Shown: positions 8,275-16,529 of the stretch, one piece after another
Position numbering within the stretch: the stretch's first letter is position 1
Layout of the letters: each line of letters opens with the position of its first letter
Translations under genes and position numbers: made by a program
The notes under the pieces: model-generated
What the model saw: the letters and a program-made list of their open reading frames with translations, nothing else
Databases searched by the model: none
What the model was told of the DNA's origin: nothing
Origin: Blautia coccoides
GTDB lineage: Bacteria > Bacillota > Clostridia > Lachnospirales > Lachnospiraceae
DNA length: 64,000 nt
Assembly: GCF_034355335.1 (NCBI RefSeq)
Contig: NZ_CP136422.1
Coordinates: 4,188,501-4,252,500, forward strand
Direction of reading: 5' to 3'

Positions 8275-8415
8275 ATGGCGGACAACATGACAGATAAACA
8301 ATTCAAGACAATATTAGAAATGTTCGGAATGATTCTTGACGGTTGTAAGGACCTCGAGGAAGCCAAAAAGAAAGTGGAGAAACTGCTGGAAGAGCAAAAA
8401 AATAAGTCCGAATAG
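8275..8415 (+). CDS. Small coiled-coil protein, 46 aa
   Basis: ATG at 8275 follows AAAGGAGG. The product begins MADNMTDKQFKTILEMFGMI and ends in a charged helix (DLEEAKKKVEKLLEEQKNKSE), probably a coiled coil. It directly follows promoter P3 and hence responds to the HTH protein just upstream. The function is unknown; a partner or antagonist of that regulator is one possibility. Confidence 0.65.
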   Translation: MADNMTDKQFKTILEMFGMILDGCKDLEEAKKKVEKLLEEQKNKSE

Positions 8416-8510
8416 GACTTAGAGAATACCAAGGGAGGGCGGGCTTGCCACCGCTCCCACAGCAAGTAAATTATAACAAATATAAATATATATTACAAGG
8501 GGGATACAAA

Positions 8511-8804
8511 ATGAAAAAATTTACAGGATATATTAATTACGGGGTACTCGCCGCAGAAAAAAAACAGGTTTGGACGGCAAACGCTCCCCATGCCACTGCT
8601 ACTTGCAGTGACAAAGTAGAAATAGAAATACCTGAAAATTGGGAAATGTTTGAGACAAATGCAGGAGATATCATGCTCATGGCTCCGTGGGGTTGGAATT
8701 ATGAACCAAATGAAGTCCTCACTGGTAACGAACATCCTTACTTTGATGTTATAGACAATGACGGCAATTCCCATCATATCAAATTGCAGTATAAAAAGAT
8801 TTAA
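8511..8804 (+). CDS. Hypothetical protein, 97 aa
   Basis: Starts at MKKFTGYINYG (8511) after AAGGGGG; an upstream extension has no ribosome site. Predicted mostly beta, with a glycine/tryptophan-rich middle (MAPWGWNYEPNEVL). No family recognised. It is followed by a strong hairpin and is probably co-transcribed with the 46-aa gene. Confidence 0.6.
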   Translation: MKKFTGYINYGVLAAEKKQVWTANAPHATATCSDKVEIEIPENWEMFETNAGDIMLMAPWGWNYEPNEVLTGNEHPYFDVIDNDGNSHHIKLQYKKI

Positions 8805-8813
8805 ACTATTGAC

Positions 8814-8836
8814 GGCCCCGGCGAAGAACCGGGGCC
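8814..8836 (+). terminator. GC hairpin after the 97-aa gene
   Basis: GGCCCCGG (8814-8821) pairs perfectly with CCGGGGCC (8829-8836) around a 7-base loop, 9 bases after the stop at 8804. The T run is weak. Confidence 0.6.
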
Positions 8837-8976
8837 TTACAGCGTTTTACAGTTGCCCTCTGTGCGTTGATAGTTACAGTAGTGCTCCTGTTTTATTAGT
8901 ATAACACTTCTTGCTGGACTTGTCCATGTATCAGGCTGCTGGCATGTTAAGATCATGATTCCGTCTCATATAATAG

Positions 8977-9049
8977 AGCGGAAAATTCCGCTGAACTTGT
9001 ACTTGTACAGTCCAAAATTGGACCGTCCGAATAGAGCTGAAAAATCAGC
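8977..9049. repeat. Three successive A-loop hairpins
   Basis: AGCGGAA-AA-TTCCGCT (8977-8992), GTCCAA-AA-TTGGAC (9010-9023) and GCTGA-AAAA-TCAGC (9036-9049). The first and third are preceded by the same AATAGAGC. The 8837-9237 stretch holds these and the terminator at 9142 but no gene that I can support. Confidence 0.5.
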
Positions 9050-9141
9050 GCTACTATATTGGTTTATTATTTATGCTTGTAAGCAAATACTTTATATGAT
9101 ACGATGCTTGCGTACACATTAACTGTGTAAAACACGAATCT

Positions 9142-9172
9142 GGGGACCGGCTGCGGCTGGCCCCCTTTTTTT
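9142..9172 (+). terminator. Rho-independent terminator, rightward
   Basis: A ten-base imperfect GC stem (9142-9151 with 9156-9165) followed by seven T residues. It faces the end of the endolysin gene and probably stops rightward transcription from the 7.9-8.8 kb genes. Confidence 0.6.
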
Positions 9173-9237
9173 GCCCCGGCAGTACGTCACCGGTGCTATT
9201 ATTATGCGACTCGACGTCGAGCCGGATCACAACATCA

Positions 9238-10794
9238 CTATTTAAGTGCTCCAGAGCTGTCCGTAAAGCACATTTTGCCGTTCTTATCCACGTAGTAGAT
9301 CTTGCCGCCAGTACGCACCAGATTATCCGCAACCATAGCACCGTTGGCTTTGAGATAATACCATTTCCCATTATCCTGCAGCCAGCCTGTCTGCATCCAT
9401 CCATTGCCGTCAAAATGGAACCATACTCCGCCGATTTTCTCCCAGGCGTTTTTGGTATAGCCGCCGTCTGAATGGCGATACCACCAGCGTCCATCACGTA
9501 CCTGTATCCAGTTATTCTTTTTGAGGTACGTGTTTACGGCGGCCTTTGTCTTTTCTCCCACACACCCATCTGGATCAGCACCTACAAGGCGCTGTACGCG
9601 GATAGTCTGTGCCTCTGTATCTTGGCCAAATTCGCCGTCTGCATTTACATTGCTACCGAATGTGTTTAATGTTTTCTGCCATGCGGTCACCTCTACTCCG
9701 GTATCACCTTTTGACAGCCAATTTTTATTGTTTGCTGTCGGTGCATTACCAGACATGGCACCGCCAGTAACACCGGCGACAATAGCATTTGCCATCTTTT
9801 CTGCGGTATATCTACTTGCATCCCCTGCATTGTCGCAAAAACAGCACTCTACCAGGAGTGCCGGACTTGACGTATGCCGCAACACATAAAGACTGGGGTT
9901 CGTCTTTACGCCTCTTTTTGTGTAGCCAAGCTCTCCGATCCGGTCCACGATCCTTTGGGCATAGGGTTCTGCGGCTGTTCCCCAATTGTAGATAAATACC
10001 TCTGTTCCGTGCGCCGATCCATTATAGCAGTTGAAATGGACGGACACATCCAGATCTACGGCATGGGTATTGCATTTCGCCACGATAGCTGCAAGGTTTC
10101 CGCTTACACTGCCGGAATCCTCATCGGTACAATCATATACTGTATGCCCTACCGCGCGGAGCTTACTAATCACCAAGTCTTTTACCTTCCTGTCTTCGGT
10201 TGTTTCAGAGAATACTCCTGAAGCTCCTGGAGCCTTAAAATTGTGCCCTGCATGTACATTAATTCTCATTCCTTTTCCCTCACTTTCCATATTCAAAATA
10301 TCCTTATGTATTTTCAGGATTTTCTCACCGTATCCTTTTCCCGCCGCCCATCCAGTGTGATGCGGATTCTCCTGTACTCCCAACCATTCCACGTATTCTG
10401 CCATCCCGCGCTTTACAAATTGAAAACGGGGGTCTACACATCCCTGCTTCAACGGCTGGTTGCAGGCATATGCCTTTAAGTGCTGCACCTGCGCACGTAT
10501 TCCCAATTGAGGGCTAGGGAAATTGTTTCCCTTCTCCCCCTTTTTTGTTACTCCCATTCCGCAGAAATTGTTCTGATCCAGTTTGACAGCAGAACCAGAG
10601 AAAGTGAAATTCCCTGTTTCCAGACAGGACTGTGCAAAAGCGATATCGCCTTTGACACCCTCAACTTCCCCCTCTGACAAATACAAGGGGATCATATCCA
10701 GCACCGACTGCGCCGCAAATGGATTCTTACTTTTGAGATACTTCCGCATCTGATCAGCCGATGCGGTAGCCCTTCCCATTATCAAAACACCCAT
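9238..10794 (-). CDS. Modular endolysin: glucosaminidase-like + amidase + wall-binding
   Basis: 518 residues that degrade host peptidoglycan at lysis. Residues ~15-165 resemble an N-acetylglucosaminidase domain; ~175-345 are an Amidase_3 zinc amidase (HAGHN, SVHFNCYN, LLVECCFCDN); ~358-425 are a peptidoglycan-binding domain (LSKGDTGVEVTAWQ); the C terminus holds choline/cell-wall-binding repeats (WWYRHSDGGYTKNAWE, KWYYLKANGAM). The start follows AGGGAG. Last gene of the late operon, with the holin just upstream. Two catalytic domains in one lysin make it larger than usual. Confidence 0.9.
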   Translation of the reverse strand: MGVLIMGRATASADQMRKYLKSKNPFAAQSVLDMIPLYLSEGEVEGVKGDIAFAQSCLETGNFTFSGSAVKLDQNNFCGMGVTKKGEKGNNFPSPQLGIRAQVQHLKAYACNQPLKQGCVDPRFQFVKRGMAEYVEWLGVQENPHHTGWAAGKGYGEKILKIHKDILNMESEGKGMRINVHAGHNFKAPGASGVFSETTEDRKVKDLVISKLRAVGHTVYDCTDEDSGSVSGNLAAIVAKCNTHAVDLDVSVHFNCYNGSAHGTEVFIYNWGTAAEPYAQRIVDRIGELGYTKRGVKTNPSLYVLRHTSSPALLVECCFCDNAGDASRYTAEKMANAIVAGVTGGAMSGNAPTANNKNWLSKGDTGVEVTAWQKTLNTFGSNVNADGEFGQDTEAQTIRVQRLVGADPDGCVGEKTKAAVNTYLKKNNWIQVRDGRWWYRHSDGGYTKNAWEKIGGVWFHFDGNGWMQTGWLQDNGKWYYLKANGAMVADNLVRTGGKIYYVDKNGKMCFTDSSGALK

Positions 10795-10832
10795 ATATTT
10801 CTCCCTTCACCGGACATTTGCGCCGGCGCAAA

Positions 10833-11120
10833 TTAATCTGATAAAATAGGTACTCCATAATCAACACAGCACTGATGCTCTATCCTGCATCCCCTTGCAT
10901 TTTCCCATCCTGGTGCAAATACCGCCGCATCAGCCTGGCTTAATGCTTCTATACTCTTTGCCAAGCACATAAGTGCTCCCCACTCCGGGTTATCAAAAAA
11001 TGTATCTAGCTCCTCTGTGTGTTCATACTGTTCTCTTACAGCAGCCATCAATTCTGCTCTTTCTGCCTTGATTTCATCGTCGTTTCGCCCTCTCATGGGC
11101 TGCGAAATAAATATCTTCAT
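10833..11120 (-). CDS. DUF4406-like, nucleoside 2-deoxyribosyltransferase fold
   Basis: 95 residues. MKIFISQPMRGRNDDEI at the start and AKSIEALSQADAAVFAPGWENARGC in the middle match the DUF4406/nucleoside 2-deoxyribosyltransferase-like fold found in many phages. The start at 11120 is set by AAGGGA upstream. It lies between holin and endolysin, an odd place for nucleotide metabolism but common for small phage cargo. Confidence 0.75.
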   Translation of the reverse strand: MKIFISQPMRGRNDDEIKAERAELMAAVREQYEHTEELDTFFDNPEWGALMCLAKSIEALSQADAAVFAPGWENARGCRIEHQCCVDYGVPILSD

Positions 11121-11164
11121 ATAATTCCCTTCATGTTGGTTGCGGCGGCGCAAAAAGAGAGCGA

Positions 11165-11452
11165 TCACTCGCCCTCTAACTCCTTTTTGCCATCTTTACT
11201 TATTAAATTCCGCAGCATCTCGTATAAGCCTGTACTGGCCAGGCCGGATATCATTCCACCCAGGATCACCTCTGCATTAATTCCACTTTCCATATTTATG
11301 AGTACCGCAATTATAGTTCCCATTGCCAATGCCGCCAGCGGAATGTACCTGTTTTTGATTGCCGGTATCGCCGTCTTGATCACATACCCTACCAGCAGGC
11401 AGATTCCCAAAATCACCGGGTTGATATAGTTTGTCAAAAAGCTTAAATCCAT
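11165..11452 (-). CDS. Phage holin
   Basis: 95 residues with two or three membrane segments (INPVILGICLLVGYVIKTAIPAI; IPLAALAMGTIIAVLINM; ILGGMISGLASTGLYEML) and a charged C-terminal tail (SKDGKKELEGE). Position just before the lysin and this topology identify a holin that permeabilises the inner membrane at lysis. Confidence 0.85.
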   Translation of the reverse strand: MDLSFLTNYINPVILGICLLVGYVIKTAIPAIKNRYIPLAALAMGTIIAVLINMESGINAEVILGGMISGLASTGLYEMLRNLISKDGKKELEGE

Positions 11453-11464
11453 GATTAATACCTC

Positions 11465-11725
11465 CTATCGTACAACAAAGTTCTCCCATTTTTTATATGC
11501 ATCTACATACGTTTCTTTTTTATCCCCGTTGTGAGTGATCTCGTAATACATGCCATCCGACACCGTAGTGCTTACCAGGGCTTTATTGTTCTGCAACGTT
11601 TTACAGCTCCACACAATAAATACATCCTCTTCGGTGATCTGTTTTCGATCCGTTTTGTCAGCGTGCTCATTAAAATAATCCATAACGGTTTTCTTGCATA
11701 ATGCTAAAAATTCTTCATTATTCAT
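11465..11725 (-). CDS. DUF6275-like phage protein
   Basis: 86 residues. It resembles a small phage family seen beside holins (motif QITEEDVFIVWSCKTLQNNKALVSTT, then DGMYYEITHNGDKKETYVDAYKKWEN). Soluble, function unknown. Co-transcribed with the holin. Confidence 0.7.
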   Translation of the reverse strand: MNNEEFLALCKKTVMDYFNEHADKTDRKQITEEDVFIVWSCKTLQNNKALVSTTVSDGMYYEITHNGDKKETYVDAYKKWENFVVR

Positions 11726-11728
11726 TTT

Positions 11729-11959
11729 TCATCTCTCCTTTTCCAAATCCTCAATCCTGTGGTTGGCAACCTTCATTTTCTCTTCCAAAATGTAGGTTCT
11801 TTCCACAACTGAGTTATGCTTCTCTACCTTTTTTGTAAGCTCTTCAAGCTTATATTCCATCAATGCCCGCGTTTTTTCCTGCTGGCTTTTGTTGCTTATT
11901 AGGCAGACAATTAGAGTAACGCCTGCAGAGATGCAGGCTGAAATGATAGTTTCCATGTA
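11729..11959 (-). CDS. XhlA-like small membrane / coiled-coil protein
   Basis: 76 residues from METIISACISAG; AAGGAG lies nine bases upstream, so I reject the Met five codons earlier. An N-terminal membrane helix (SACISAGVTLIVCLISN) is followed by a charged coiled coil (EYKLEELTKKVEKHNSVVERTYILEEKMK). This is the layout of haemolysin XhlA-type phage lysis accessory proteins. Confidence 0.65.
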   Translation of the reverse strand, partial: YMETIISACISAGVTLIVCLISNKSQQEKTRALMEYKLEELTKKVEKHNSVVERTYILEEKMKVANHRIEDLEKER

Positions 11960-11970
11960 TGCTGTCTCCT

Positions 11971-12024
11971 TCATAATTTATATAAATAAAATAAGACCGT
12001 TTCCGGTCTGGCTCTTATTTCCAT
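11971..12024 (-). CDS. Possible 17-codon leader peptide
   Basis: ATG at 12024 follows AAAGGAG; encodes MEIRARPETVLFYLYKL and stops next to the ribosome site of the XhlA-like gene. The terminator hairpin lies inside it. It may be a translated leader that affects read-through into the lysis genes, or a chance reading. Confidence 0.3.
   Translation of the reverse strand: MEIRARPETVLFYLYKL
11983..12009 (-). terminator. Terminator between tail-fibre and lysis genes
   Basis: On the minus strand AGACCG-GAAA-CGGTCT (12009-11994) followed by TATTTTATTT. It would reduce transcription from the fibre genes into the lysis cassette. Confidence 0.65.
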
Positions 12025-12040
12025 AGATTTCTCCTTTCGT

Positions 12041-12313
12041 GTGCAAAACTCCGCTTTGGGTGGGATGGCGATACAAACTGGCAGGGTTACTATAACCCCG
12101 AAACCAAATGAACCCACTATGAAAAAAGTAACTTTCCCGAAACCCTTTAAAAGTCAGCCCGGCGTAGTGATGACAGTTATATCATCCGTACCAGGCACAA
12201 ATGTTTTGGGAATTGGTACAAGTAATAATACCAAAGATGGATTTGAAGCATATGTTACAAGGATAAATAATACAGAGACAATTATGGTGTGGGTTGCAAT
12301 AGGGCCAATGTAA
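12041..12313 (+). CDS. Silent alternative tail-fibre tip cassette, opposite strand
   Basis: 90 codons open from GTG with no ribosome site or promoter. The product (NSALGGMAIQTGRVTITPKPNEP... MVWVAIGPM) aligns end to end with the C-terminal two thirds of the fibre gene on the other strand (NSALGGFQILTGRVDITPKANTP... MWVAIGPAK). Both start at the same AAACTCCGCTTTGGG element, in the same reading phase, and stop 6 bp apart tail to tail. Best read as a stored alternative tip expressed only after inversion. Confidence 0.75.
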   Translation: MQNSALGGMAIQTGRVTITPKPNEPTMKKVTFPKPFKSQPGVVMTVISSVPGTNVLGIGTSNNTKDGFEAYVTRINNTETIMVWVAIGPM

Positions 12314-12590
12314 AATAGGCTATTTTGCTGGTCCTATTGCTACCCACATTACTGTACTGGTTGTAGTTCCACTACGTGTAAGATAAATGTTGCATCCACT
12401 TTTTGTTACATCAGACGCAGATGTTCCGGTTATGGCTGTACCAGGTACTGAACTGGCAGGGCAAGTAATGACAACCGGTGCTGACGCAAACTCACGGCTA
12501 AACACTACTTCTTTTGCAGTTGGTGTGTTTGCTTTTGGCGTAATATCCACTCTTCCGGTAAGAATTTGAAATCCTCCCAAAGCGGAGTTT
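12046..12590. repeat. Inverted repeat pair bounding an invertible segment
   Basis: AAACTCCGCTTTGGG at 12046-12060 (+) and its complement at 12576-12590. Inversion between them would swap the tip of the fibre gene and keep the reading frame. No site-specific invertase gene is next to it. Confidence 0.65.
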
Positions 12591-12724
12591 AGTACGTCTT
12601 CCACTGTGGTTTCTGTACCGTCACCTTTTTTATGCTTCACCTGTGCGCTGTCAGTCTCAAAATGATACGTGTCCCAATCTGCCCCATTGTTAATTTTAAA
12701 CTGTGATTTTTTTGTTGTAGCCAT
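12320..12724 (-). CDS. Tail-fibre tip / receptor-binding protein with variable C terminus
   Basis: 134 residues from MATTKKSQF, chosen because AAAGGAG precedes it. The short N-terminal anchor ends at VEDVLNSALGG; the remainder is a beta-rich tip (GRVDITPKANTP... VWITCP-like strands to MWVAIGPAK). The segment after NSALGG has a diverged homologue on the opposite strand (12041-12313). It lies at the end of the tail-fibre run, so it is probably the exposed receptor-contact protein. Confidence 0.75.
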   Translation of the reverse strand: MATTKKSQFKINNGADWDTYHFETDSAQVKHKKGDGTETTVEDVLNSALGGFQILTGRVDITPKANTPTAKEVVFSREFASAPVVITCPASSVPGTAITGTSASDVTKSGCNIYLTRSGTTTSTVMWVAIGPAK

Positions 12725-12738
12725 AATATATACTCCTT

Positions 12739-12939
12739 TCAGATTTTGATCCACACTTCGCCCTTGGCCGGGCTGCTCGGTGCGGCAGTTGCTGCGGTTA
12801 TCTTTGTTCCATTACCATCTGTGATCTTCTGATCCACCTGTGCTTTTGTATATGCCCCCACATCTGCAGCGGTCGGCTTATCACCAGCATGGTAAACTTT
12901 GTATCCATTGTAGATGAACTCCTTGCCAAATATCCTCAT
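12739..12939 (-). CDS. Small tail-fibre-associated protein, 66 aa
   Basis: MRIFGKEFIYNGYKVYHAGDKPTAADVGAYTKAQVD: the 'KVYHAGDKPTAADVGA' stretch is common in phage fibre and collar proteins. Lies between the long fibre and the variable tip gene, with short spacing. Probably a linker or connector. Confidence 0.65.
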   Translation of the reverse strand: MRIFGKEFIYNGYKVYHAGDKPTAADVGAYTKAQVDQKITDGNGTKITAATAAPSSPAKGEVWIKI

Positions 12940-12948
12940 AGCTGCCTC

Positions 12949-15075
12949 CTATCCGGTCACCGTAACCCTGTACTTTCCTTCCGCAGGAGCTGTCGCGAAC
13001 AGTAGTGTCACCACATTAACACCTGTCACCTGTACGTCGCATAATACGACATTATATGGACTTGCTTTCTCACGTACCGTAACAGTCACATCCTGGGTGT
13101 TCAGGTTGTGTGTGATAGCCGCTGAAGCGCTGGCCGGCACATCCGCACTGTACTTCTTCGGCTTGGCATTCCAAGCCGCTTTTTCGGTATCAGTTGTGAA
13201 CCGATGTGTGGTATCCTGTGTTATCATACTGGCCGCATGAGTAGACGGGTGTGTGTATACCACTGACTCAGACCCATTGATCTTCACATTTCCATTTGTG
13301 GTAGATTTCTCTGTTTTAGTGGCGTCTGTCCTGGCATGGGTGCTCTGGCTGTGATCATATGCAATTTTTCCCCTGTCTCCTCGATATGCTGTAGATGCAG
13401 TTTCGCCAAGAGCTATCGTATCAGAAATGACCACATATGCTGTGCCTGACCACCTGTATGTCTTGTTTGAGGGAATATCTACATATATTTTTCCGGTCTC
13501 CCCGGCGATTTCAGTGGTATGCGCTGCCTCTTTATAAAACTTACTGTTGTAGTAATATCCTTCCAGGACGTCATCTACAAATGACGGCAACTGAGCAGCC
13601 GGAACTTTTCCTGAACCATCCAGCTCCGCCAGTCCGTTAGCCGCCCCTTTCAGGGAGGCATTGAGTTTTAAATTCAGGGCCGCCTGCTGTGCCGTGGATA
13701 CAGGTTTATTTGTATCGGATGTATTGTCCACGCTCCCTAATCCAATTTGAGCCTTTGTAACTTCGTGCGGGTTTGACTTATTCCCTATGTGAGCAATCAG
13801 GTCAGTAACTGCCTTAGATATCTTGCCAAGTGCTATGGACAGCTTTTCTCCAGACGTCAGTTTTGCAAGGGCTGTAGCCTCAGTAAACGTTGGTGTTTGG
13901 TCATTGGTGGCAACATTCGGCACATTCCCCAGACCAACATCTGATTTTGTAGTCCCGTGCGGGTTTGTCCCACTGCCAGGATGGACATATCTATTTGCTC
14001 CCTCTGCAATCCCATCTAATTTCTTTTTATCCGCTGCTGATTCTAAACCTGCAGCCGACTGTGTTGCGACAGGCAAAGGGTCCGTTCCTCCCGGCAAGTG
14101 CTCAGATACATGCACAGGATATGGTTCTACATTTATCAGTTCCACATATTCTGCAAGGACCGTATCGCCCGCACTCACACCGGTTTTGAGTGTAAATACC
14201 GTCTGTGACGTCTCTGTCACGATCTCATTGCTCACTTTTGCCCCATTTAAAAAGACAGCCAGCGCTCCGATGCCCGGGCGGTATTTCCCGCCGGTCAATG
14301 TAAAGGCTGTCTGTCCCGCTGTGGCCGTGAAACGCTGCTGTTTTACAATATAACTTGTAGGGTCATCATTCGCGTTCAGTGTCCCATCCGCCGTGATGCT
14401 CAGATTGGTGCCCACTTTAATACCACCTAATACCGTAGCACTTGCTACCGGTGGCGTAAAAGTGGAAGGTTTATCGGTAACTTTTGCCCACGCGATCGTA
14501 TCCTGCCCGCCAACCTGCAACCAAGCATTGGCGGCATTGTCCAGCCAGATTTTTTTTGTATCTGTCGCAATATACAGTGCTTTACTACCGGTGGCCGTCC
14601 CTTTATCTGCATCCAGGCCTACTGTTATCTTTGTAGGTGTAAACCCCAGCTTTTCCACGATCTTAGTCTTTGTCAGCTCGTTAAGGATTGTTGCCGCCGA
14701 TTTGTTTTCGACGTTTCCAAGTCCCAGGTCCGTTTTAGTAGTATCATGTGGATTTGTGCCACTACCAGGATGAACATACACCTGTGTCTCAGATCCGTTG
14801 ATTTTTATATTTCCGTTTGTGGTAGATTTTTCAGCCTTGGTTGCCCCCGCGGTGATTCCATCCAGCTTTGATTTGAGAACTGAAGTAAATGTCTCACCGG
14901 TGTATGTATATATGATGTTTTTCCAGGCACCATTGACATACACATAGACCACATGATCTGTTGTGTTGCAGTATATCTGACCCTCTACAGGGCTGTCCGG
15001 CGCAGTAGCAAGATTCTGTATTCTCGCATTCTGCAGCTCATTCTTACCCAAATTTAAATTAGTTAATAAATCCAT
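12949..15075 (-). CDS. Phage tail fibre, 708 aa
   Basis: Long fibre with repeated side-tail-fibre motifs: GSGTNPHDTTKTDLGLGNV, GSGTNPHGTTKSDVGLGNV and NPHEVTKAQIGLGSV, spaced through the protein, as in trimeric phage fibres. The N terminus (LGKNELQNARIQNLATAPDSP) is typical of the tail-tip attachment part, and the C terminus (ITHNLNTQDVTVTVREKASPYNV) is a beta-rich receptor-like domain also found in other fibres. Directly downstream of the Gp37-like tail gene. Confidence 0.85.
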   Translation of the reverse strand: MDLLTNLNLGKNELQNARIQNLATAPDSPVEGQIYCNTTDHVVYVYVNGAWKNIIYTYTGETFTSVLKSKLDGITAGATKAEKSTTNGNIKINGSETQVYVHPGSGTNPHDTTKTDLGLGNVENKSAATILNELTKTKIVEKLGFTPTKITVGLDADKGTATGSKALYIATDTKKIWLDNAANAWLQVGGQDTIAWAKVTDKPSTFTPPVASATVLGGIKVGTNLSITADGTLNANDDPTSYIVKQQRFTATAGQTAFTLTGGKYRPGIGALAVFLNGAKVSNEIVTETSQTVFTLKTGVSAGDTVLAEYVELINVEPYPVHVSEHLPGGTDPLPVATQSAAGLESAADKKKLDGIAEGANRYVHPGSGTNPHGTTKSDVGLGNVPNVATNDQTPTFTEATALAKLTSGEKLSIALGKISKAVTDLIAHIGNKSNPHEVTKAQIGLGSVDNTSDTNKPVSTAQQAALNLKLNASLKGAANGLAELDGSGKVPAAQLPSFVDDVLEGYYYNSKFYKEAAHTTEIAGETGKIYVDIPSNKTYRWSGTAYVVISDTIALGETASTAYRGDRGKIAYDHSQSTHARTDATKTEKSTTNGNVKINGSESVVYTHPSTHAASMITQDTTHRFTTDTEKAAWNAKPKKYSADVPASASAAITHNLNTQDVTVTVREKASPYNVVLCDVQVTGVNVVTLLFATAPAEGKYRVTVTG

Positions 15076-15083
15076 TTTTCCTC

Positions 15084-16529
15084 CTAATTGAGATACGCTT
15101 TTCCCGCAAAACCAGCGGTAAATGTTACCGTGAGGTTGTTACGGTCAATATAACGGATATCGCCTACGACAACGGAACCGGCGCTGTCTACCACGGTAAC
15201 ACTGGGATACTTATTAAGGTTGTGTGCAATCTGCCACACGGCTTGAGCCGATATCTGCGTATGTGTATATGTGACACTCATGCCGTCTTTACCATCCTGC
15301 CCATCTTTACCGGCAGGTCCCTGCAGGTTCGTATATTTATAAGTCCCCTCGTCCTCACGCTTTACACCAAGTTTTGTGCCGTCCCAGCGGTACTGTATGC
15401 TGTACCCTTGTGGCCCCTGCTTTCCTTCAGGACCTGGTATGCTTTCATTTTTCGCAGTATCTCCACTGACAGCATTGACTTTCTCAACGATGGATTTCGT
15501 AGCGGTGCCGAAGGTTGGCTCAACTACATATCCATCCGAATCAAGTGTTTCCATGACCTCAGTGATTCGCTCATGCAGCAAAAGAGACCATTCTGCGTCC
15601 TTCGTTGTGACCACATCACCAAGGTTCCACTTTTTTTGATACAGAGCAGCATCAGCCTCGCAGGTGTAAGAGGAAATCTTCTCACACTCAGCAAGTTTAA
15701 CTTTAGCTCTGTCCGGCAGGTTTGCCTCATCTTCCACGTCCCGGGCGTCCACAAACAGCTCATACCTGTCAAGACCCGTTTTCTCGTTTCCAATGATTTT
15801 AATGACTCGGTTTACTCCGTCTCCCTGTCCTCCGGTGTAAGCACAGTTTTTGTATTCGCTGCTATCCCGGATGTACTCACGATTTTCAATGTTGTCATAG
15901 TTGACATTAAAGATCATGGGCGGCCGGTCAGACTGATTTACTGTCCGGTCCACACCTTCCAAGACTTCAAATACAAACTGTTTCTTCCACGGGTCCAGTG
16001 ATACACAGACGCCAAGTCCAGAGGCGCCACACAACTCCTCCAGGCAGTCAGTAAGTACGTCATACCTTGTTTGGTATGTCAGCCGGTCACCCCTGCCGGC
16101 GCTTTGTTTTATCACAAGCTTAGGGATTTTTCTTTTACTGTCCGCAGGGGCAACTGCATTTGTGTTAACCAAAGCAGTCATGATATCTTCTGCTGCGGCC
16201 TTGTTAAATTCGTGGTGTGCCTTCCCCTTTGGCGGGACTGTTATTCTCTGTGTGAGCATATGGAGTAGAGAAAAACCTTTGAGTTCCACAGTTCCTCCCT
16301 CTTCATCGTCCACTCCGATATACTTTATAATCCCTGTTTTCCTGGTGTCATTGTCCAGCATGATGATATTTCCATCATGGAATAACCGGTCATACATAAC
16401 AGAGGAATGAATCTCAAAATCTCCATAACTTTTCCATTTGCTGACATGGATCAGGGCCGTGTAGTCTGTGATCTCCCCGATAAAATTGATATCAGGGTCA
16501 AAAAACCGAATATTTATCCGCTTATCCAT
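15084..16529 (-). CDS. Siphovirus Gp37-like tail-tip protein with collagen-like segment
   Basis: 481 residues. The first ~350 resemble the ReqiPepy6 Gp37-like family of tail-tip (baseplate hub) proteins (RFFDPDINFIGEITDYTAL; GKAHHEFNKAAAEDIMTAL). Then come short collagen-like repeats (GPEGKQGPQG; GPAGKDGQDGKDG) and a fibre-like C-terminal domain. It overlaps the next upstream gene by 16 bp. Probably joins the tail tip to the fibres. Confidence 0.8.
   Translation of the reverse strand: MDKRINIRFFDPDINFIGEITDYTALIHVSKWKSYGDFEIHSSVMYDRLFHDGNIIMLDNDTRKTGIIKYIGVDDEEGGTVELKGFSLLHMLTQRITVPPKGKAHHEFNKAAAEDIMTALVNTNAVAPADSKRKIPKLVIKQSAGRGDRLTYQTRYDVLTDCLEELCGASGLGVCVSLDPWKKQFVFEVLEGVDRTVNQSDRPPMIFNVNYDNIENREYIRDSSEYKNCAYTGGQGDGVNRVIKIIGNEKTGLDRYELFVDARDVEDEANLPDRAKVKLAECEKISSYTCEADAALYQKKWNLGDVVTTKDAEWSLLLHERITEVMETLDSDGYVVEPTFGTATKSIVEKVNAVSGDTAKNESIPGPEGKQGPQGYSIQYRWDGTKLGVKREDEGTYKYTNLQGPAGKDGQDGKDGMSVTYTHTQISAQAVWQIAHNLNKYPSVTVVDSAGSVVVGDIRYIDRNNLTVTFTAGFAGKAYLN

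Noticed and set aside
9054..9497. 147-codon reading overlapping the endolysin end
   Set aside because: Shadow of the endolysin C terminus in another frame.
12041..12313. Independent rightward gene
   Set aside because: No promoter or ribosome site, and full homology to the opposite fibre tip; better read as a silent cassette.
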